DNA from: Syngnathus acus
Lineage: Eukaryota; Chordata; Actinopteri; Syngnathiformes; Syngnathidae
Assembly: GCF_901709675.1 (NCBI RefSeq)
Contig: NC_051093.1
Coordinates: forward strand, 6,035,053 to 6,099,052
Direction of reading: 5' to 3'
DNA: 64,000 nucleotides
Below are positions 61,101 to 64,000 of this stretch, in pieces. Position 1 is the stretch's first letter; the number at the start of each line of letters is the position of its first letter. The position numbers and the translations under genes were made by a program. Under the pieces are notes generated by a model. The model was given only the letters and a program-made list of their open reading frames with translations. It was not told the DNA's origin and ran no database searches.

Positions 61101-63723
61101 AAATTGTTTCAATATGCCTTTTTCTGGCTTAACACACACAATGTCGTCATACTGATGCCATTCCCCTTTAATGAAAAAATAAACACAAACAAATAAAACA
61201 ACATAAAACAACAAAATTGCTGAGTATAACAGGCACGAGTGAGGGTTTTTCATACCGTCTTCATTGAGGAGGTGAGGTTTAACAAACAAGCATCTGTTGG
61301 TCTGGGATTGATCTGAATTTTCTTTGTAGATGTATTCGAATATGGGTTTTCCTTGTGCCTTCTTGTCGACAACATATTTGTAAGGTATTGACTGGGACAC
61401 AATGCGTGTTTTGTTGGTCTCCAGAACGCCTTGGACCAAAAAGCCATGCTCGTTCAAATCCCTGCACAAAACAGAAAACAAACATTGATCACTGCATGAA
61501 GAGGTTGGGGTGAGGATGACTTTTCGAGATACGAACCAGAGTCGCGCGATTTTTTGCACCTACTTACGAACCAATTTTTGACTTGCGAACTGACGCCCTA
61601 GCCCTCCAGTTGGAAAACTCCTTAATTGCACCAAAATGTAATGCCGAGTACATGGAAGCATACCATAATTTATTAGCCTATTTTTAGCAAGTGTAGCCAA
61701 AATAAAACTGTTGTTTTACACAGAGTAACAAGGTAAAAGATGTGACTTTTACGCATTATTTTCTTTTACATTGATTCCTATGGGAAACGTTGCTTCGACT
61801 TACAAACCCGATGGTGGAACCAATTAAATTCGTAAGCAGAATTGCTTCAACCCGCCTCCCTTTTCAACAAGTTATGTATAAATAACAATGTGAAATGAAA
61901 TTGTAAATCAATTTTGATTATGTACTGGCTGAAATAAAAAAAAAAAACTATTTTGGAAGAATTACCTGGTCACAAATAGCCGCACTGCAATGTCTTCCCA
62001 TTTTGCTAAAGGAGGCCCAGCTCTGATGTAGATAGAATCTTCATTGAGGTTAAATTTGAAATCTTTTGAGAGGATGGCATGGAAGTAAATAGTGAGTCTG
62101 TTTTGAGGAGAAAAACATACTACTGTTATTACCATGGCAAATATTCTCAACCGAAACCCATCTGAGTGAGACAAACCGTGCGTCGGTTGGTTGAGTTGGA
62201 ATGGTGGCATGTTGGGAATGATAGTTTGCATTAGACCTTTGGACCCCCATGTCTTCCGTTGCATTGTGTGGGTCTACGCTGGAGCCTCTGTCTTGAGCAA
62301 GCACCTGCGAGCATATGAATGTTCTTCAAGGAACACAACGCGTTGTCTGATCAGAGCTGCTCATTTGCATCAAGCGTTACCTTGGATGGTGTTTGAGGTT
62401 GGGGTCCAAAGATCATTGTCTGTTCTACAGTGCCAGGCTGCTTCACTTTCGGTTCCTTCTCACGTGCGCTTTCCTGAGCCACGTTGGCGTTCTGGTCACA
62501 CACGGCTTGACCGTTCTCTCTCTTTGACTCGCTTTTTTTGGTCTCTTCAGTATTTGTGTTGCCGGCCTCGGAAGTCTCGCCTGCACCCGAGTTAGCATCG
62601 AAACTTGTGCTGTCATCAGAGTGCTGAGTCGTACCTGAATCTTGAACTGATTTTTGTGCATTGCTCTCATCTTTATCTTCTTCGCCATACGGACCTGAAG
62701 TGACTTCAGACTGACTGTTTTCAGTCTGCGCATCATTATTGTTGGTATTGTCAGCAAAGGAACCAGACTGGTCCTCTCTTGAGGAGGACTGATCTGCTGC
62801 CTTTTTCTTCCGGGCTTTCTTTTTTGACTACAAACAGAAAAGTGAAACATTTTATAATTAAGAAATGAATTAATAATATTAATTCATCAATTAATTACAA
62901 TATAATAATCAATTTGATCATTAATTTCAACATATGAAGGTGGCATAGAAGGGCACTGGTTAGCACGTCCGCCTCACAGTTCAGAAGTTGCAAAGTTTTA
63001 GTTAACTTTATAAGAGATGATGCACTTAGTTTTTTAAATTTAAGCAAGGCGATGTCGACAATTTGGACTTTGAAACAAATTATTCTGAATGTATACATTC
63101 AAAACTAAGCATTTTCATTTGTAAGGACATATTTCTTATGTCAACTGAATGTGCAGATGTAGCCAATGCTGATATTTAGTAAGAAGAAAAGTGAAATGTT
63201 ACCTTTTTGTTCGAATCTTTGTTGTCTGCAGAATGGTTGTGTTTTGCTGTTGTATCGGTCGCAGCGTCCAAATCTGGTACCAAGGAGGCTGGTTCATTTC
63301 CTTTTAATATTAAAGCAAATTAAATTTCAACACATGGAGTAAGCAAAGCAACAAAACAACAAAACAGGATTTTTTCTTAAATACAAAACCAATACATAAC
63401 TTTGAAAATAGAAATAATTTTCTATGTGGTGAATGCAGCAGACACAAATACTATTTAAAAAAAAAAAAAAAAAGACAACTATTTTAGAATCATAATTTTG
63501 GCAATTTCAAACAATTTTGCCTTTAGTACGTATAGGACTTTATTTTTAGTGAATGAATATCCATCCAAAAGGTATATTGACAAGTTTTTGCATATGCTGT
63601 CTGAAAAGCAAAATATCCTTCACCTTGGTTGTTGGGAGGCTGGACTGACAAATTGAAGCCACACTCGCTGCAGAACTTGTGTTTCTTCTTCAAAGCATTA
63701 AAGCCACACTTGGTACACTTCAT
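37171..63723 (-). CDS. rnf213: E3 ubiquitin ligase and dynein-like AAA+ ATPase RNF213 (mysterin)
   Basis: Giant cytosolic ATPase and ubiquitin ligase linked to vascular development, lipid-droplet coating and ubiquitin coating of intracellular bacteria; human variants underlie moyamoya disease. I could trace 66 coding exons from 63624-63723 (MKCTKCGF, just after a non-coding acceptor at 63735) to 37171-37309 (ending IAIKKVRISRQIG, stop). They sum to 15,177 nt (5,058 aa); human RNF213 is about 5,207 aa, so the gene is complete. Order of parts: N-terminal zinc ribbon; low-complexity acidic linker (62381-62827); CBM20-like block (61256-62097, with YFHAIL and IPYKYV); stalk of many small exons; AAA+ ring (Walker A split at 53904/53712, then the 49632-53225 exon); RING (45235-45423); shell; RZ finger (41854-42089); C-terminal helical domain. 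Two fish paralogues (a, b) exist and I cannot say which this is. Several edges are uncertain by one base. Confidence 0.95.
39071..39242. mobile_element. Short degenerate copy of the TACCGTATTTTCC family in an rnf213 intron
   Basis: Ends CCATAATTTCTGGACTATAA and TTTATAGTCCGGAAAATACG form inverted termini; internal sequence is short and AT-rich. Smallest of four copies in the window. Confidence 0.65.
39268..39360. repeat. (CAAAA)n / (AACAAA)n A-rich simple repeat
   Basis: About 90 bp of ACAAAACAAA-type units in the same rnf213 intron as the preceding element. Confidence 0.9.
41854..42089 (-). other. rnf213: RNF213 RZ-type zinc finger exons (domain)
   Basis: Exons 42055-42089 and 41854-41954 together encode TCPNGHPCTVGE and CGLPMEKQTCPDCQAPIGG (about residues 4364-4400). 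The pattern C-x-x-G-H-x-C ... C ... C-x-x-C is the RZ finger that carries RING-independent ligase activity in human RNF213. The histidine (about residue 4368) and the cysteine that opens the second exon (about 4376) align with the human residues reported as needed for activity, so this E3 module looks intact. Confidence 0.9.
45235..45423 (-). other. rnf213: RNF213 RING finger exon (domain)
   Basis: One exon encodes a C3HC4 RING: CSLC, then CLPCEHIFCLSC, then VCPHC (about residues 3859-3898). All eight metal ligands are present. The flanking exons (45500-45600, 44948-45114) match the regions around the human RING. Confidence 0.95.
49632..53225 (-). other. rnf213: RNF213 giant AAA+ core exon (domain)
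   Basis: A single 3,594-nt exon (1,198 codons, residues about 2008-3205). It encodes GETGCGKT (Walker A, near residue 2312, genomic 52290-52313) with LFLDEANTTEA (Walker B), and further on GKPGTSKS (Walker A, near 2665, genomic about 51234-51257) with VVLDEIGLAEDSP (Walker B). These are the two AAA modules with complete nucleotide-binding motifs in the RNF213 ring. It is highly conserved with the human sequence. Confidence 0.95.
53531..55071 (-). other. rnf213: RNF213 exons with a split Walker A motif
   Basis: Exon 53904-55071 ends in SERAGVG and exon 53531-53712 begins with KSLYIKRIYQSL. The P-loop GVGKS of an earlier AAA module is therefore interrupted by a 191-bp intron in phase 1. The upstream part carries LPTYDEVLLCNSTSTYEQVE, typical of the RNF213 AAA region. 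Confidence 0.85.
55299..55550 (-). other. rnf213: RNF213 exon with a long Glu/Asp tract
   Basis: Residues about 1422-1505. A nearly pure acidic run of about 38 residues (starting VEEEEEEEECEA, then repeated DEDEEE) is encoded by GAA/GAG/GAT codons, visible on the + strand as repeated CTTCTTCATCCTCATCCT between about 55395 and 55515. It sits just before the conserved YSLEDVRELQNKLMLMSGK. The human protein has only a few acidic residues here, from memory. Confidence 0.9.
55618..55700 (-). repeat. Dispersed GTGTCAAACTC repeat, fragment
   Basis: Ends with GGCCCCCGGGCCTCGAGTTTGACACC. It matches the right part of the 35655-35870 element in the same orientation. Located in an rnf213 intron. Confidence 0.7.
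56575..56783. mobile_element. TACCGTATTTTCC family element, third-largest copy
   Basis: 209 bp with near-perfect inverted ends TACCGTATTTTCCGCACTAT and ATAGTGCGGAAAATACGGTA, in an rnf213 intron. It keeps the CAATGAA and GGACCGATATTG blocks also seen in the osbpl7 copies. Confidence 0.85.
61520..61860. repeat. Probable dispersed repeat in an rnf213 intron
   Basis: Contains TTTCGAGATACGAACC, TTACGAACCAATTTTTGACTT, CCTATGGGAAACGTTGC and TTCGACTTACAAACC. This run of repeated 'cgacttacgaac' motifs around a CCTATGGGAAA core is typical of a widespread vertebrate DNA-element remnant. The family is not assigned; the limits are approximate. Confidence 0.45.
62381..62827 (-). other. rnf213: RNF213 N-terminal low-complexity exon
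   Basis: 149 codons rich in Ser, Thr, Glu, Asn, Gln and Lys. It starts SKKKARKKKAADQSSSRED and ends QTPSK. It matches the disordered N-terminal linker of RNF213, including the lysine-rich opening (human KKKKRKKKKKG). The correct frame is not the longest open frame in this stretch. Confidence 0.85.
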
Positions 63724-63735
63724 CTTCACACTTTT
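63624..63735 (-). other. rnf213: RNF213 first coding exon, zinc-ribbon N-terminus
   Basis: Encodes MKCTKCGFNALKKKHKFCSE followed by CGF: two CxxC pairs, as in human RNF213 (CPSC ... CSQC). The exon begins after the acceptor CACTCCAG, giving 12 nt of 5' UTR before the ATG at 63723, so a non-coding first exon lies upstream, probably beyond the window. Confidence 0.9.
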
Positions 63736-63804
63736 CTGGAGTGGGTGACAAAAAATGAATAGTATCATATGTCAATATTCTATTCTAAGGCTGAAAATAT
63801 CTAA

Positions 63805-64000
63805 CCATCCATCCATTTTCGGAACCGCTTAGTCCCCACAGGGGTCGCGGGCGTGCTGGAGCCTATCCCAGCCGTCAACGGGCAGTAGGCGGGGGACACC
63901 CTGAACCGGTTGCCAGCCAATCGCAGGGCACACAGAGACAAACAACCATTTGCACTCGCACTCGCACCTAGGGACGCGCCCAATCAGCCTACCAAGCATG
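63805..64000 (-). mobile_element. L2/Maui-like LINE 3' tail, runs off the window
   Basis: Begins CCATCCATCCATTTTC and continues with GGGGTCGCGGGCGTGCTGG, AGCCTATCCCAGC and GTTGCCAGCCAATCGCAGGG, the well-known 3' end of fish L2-type elements read in reverse. The element extends past position 64000. It lies upstream of the first rnf213 coding exon. Confidence 0.8.

Noticed and set aside
62443-62850. Arg/Lys-rich 135-codon minus-strand frame
   Set aside because: It is an alternate frame of the rnf213 N-terminal exon. The frame consistent with neighbouring exon phases gives the expected Ser/Glu-rich linker.

Overview
This window is nuclear DNA from a vertebrate, almost certainly a teleost fish. 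The genes are intron-split with GT/AG boundaries and many introns of only 70-200 bp. All five clear orthologues are vertebrate genes, the sixth gene looks like the Gv class of G-protein alpha subunit that mammals lack, and the dispersed repeats (L2/Maui-like LINE tails, short inverted-repeat DNA elements) are of fish type. There is no sign of bacterial or viral sequence.

Layout. 1-1880: upstream sequence with one dispersed repeat. 1944-11319 (+): osbpl7-like oxysterol-binding protein, 22 coding exons, about 914 aa. 12.5-12.8 kb: a telomere-like minisatellite. 14117-17392 (-): tbkbp1 (SINTBAD), 12 coding exons, about 618 aa, with a probable non-coding first exon near 19.04 kb. 19917-28619 (+): a G alpha subunit, 10 exons, about 374 aa. 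Its eighth intron (22847-28046) holds a 4.9-kb hAT-like element carrying a 4.3-kb array of telomere-like satellite with a 395-bp period. 29131-29897 (-): npb, the neuropeptide B precursor, 2 exons, 121 aa. 30.5-31.5 kb: five tandem 157-bp repeats and a long palindromic element. 32399-36147 (-): pdk2-like mitochondrial pyruvate dehydrogenase kinase, 11 exons, about 414 aa. 37171-63723 (-): a complete rnf213 (mysterin), 66 coding exons in 26.6 kb, about 5,058 aa. 63.8-64 kb: an L2-like LINE tail.

The exon chains were rebuilt by hand from splice signals and reading phase. Each gene's coding exons sum to a multiple of three and give a protein close to the usual family length, which is the main internal support. 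Individual exon edges may be off by a base or so.

These are unrelated housekeeping and signalling genes, not an operon. As I recall human synteny, OSBPL7, TBKBP1 and PDK2 lie at 17q21 and NPB and RNF213 at 17q25, so the window looks like a compacted, rearranged piece of the human 17q-equivalent. Two themes link them loosely: innate immune ubiquitin and kinase signalling (tbkbp1, rnf213) and lipid or energy metabolism (osbpl7, pdk2). The most unusual structure is the transposon-enclosed telomere-like satellite inside the G alpha intron.
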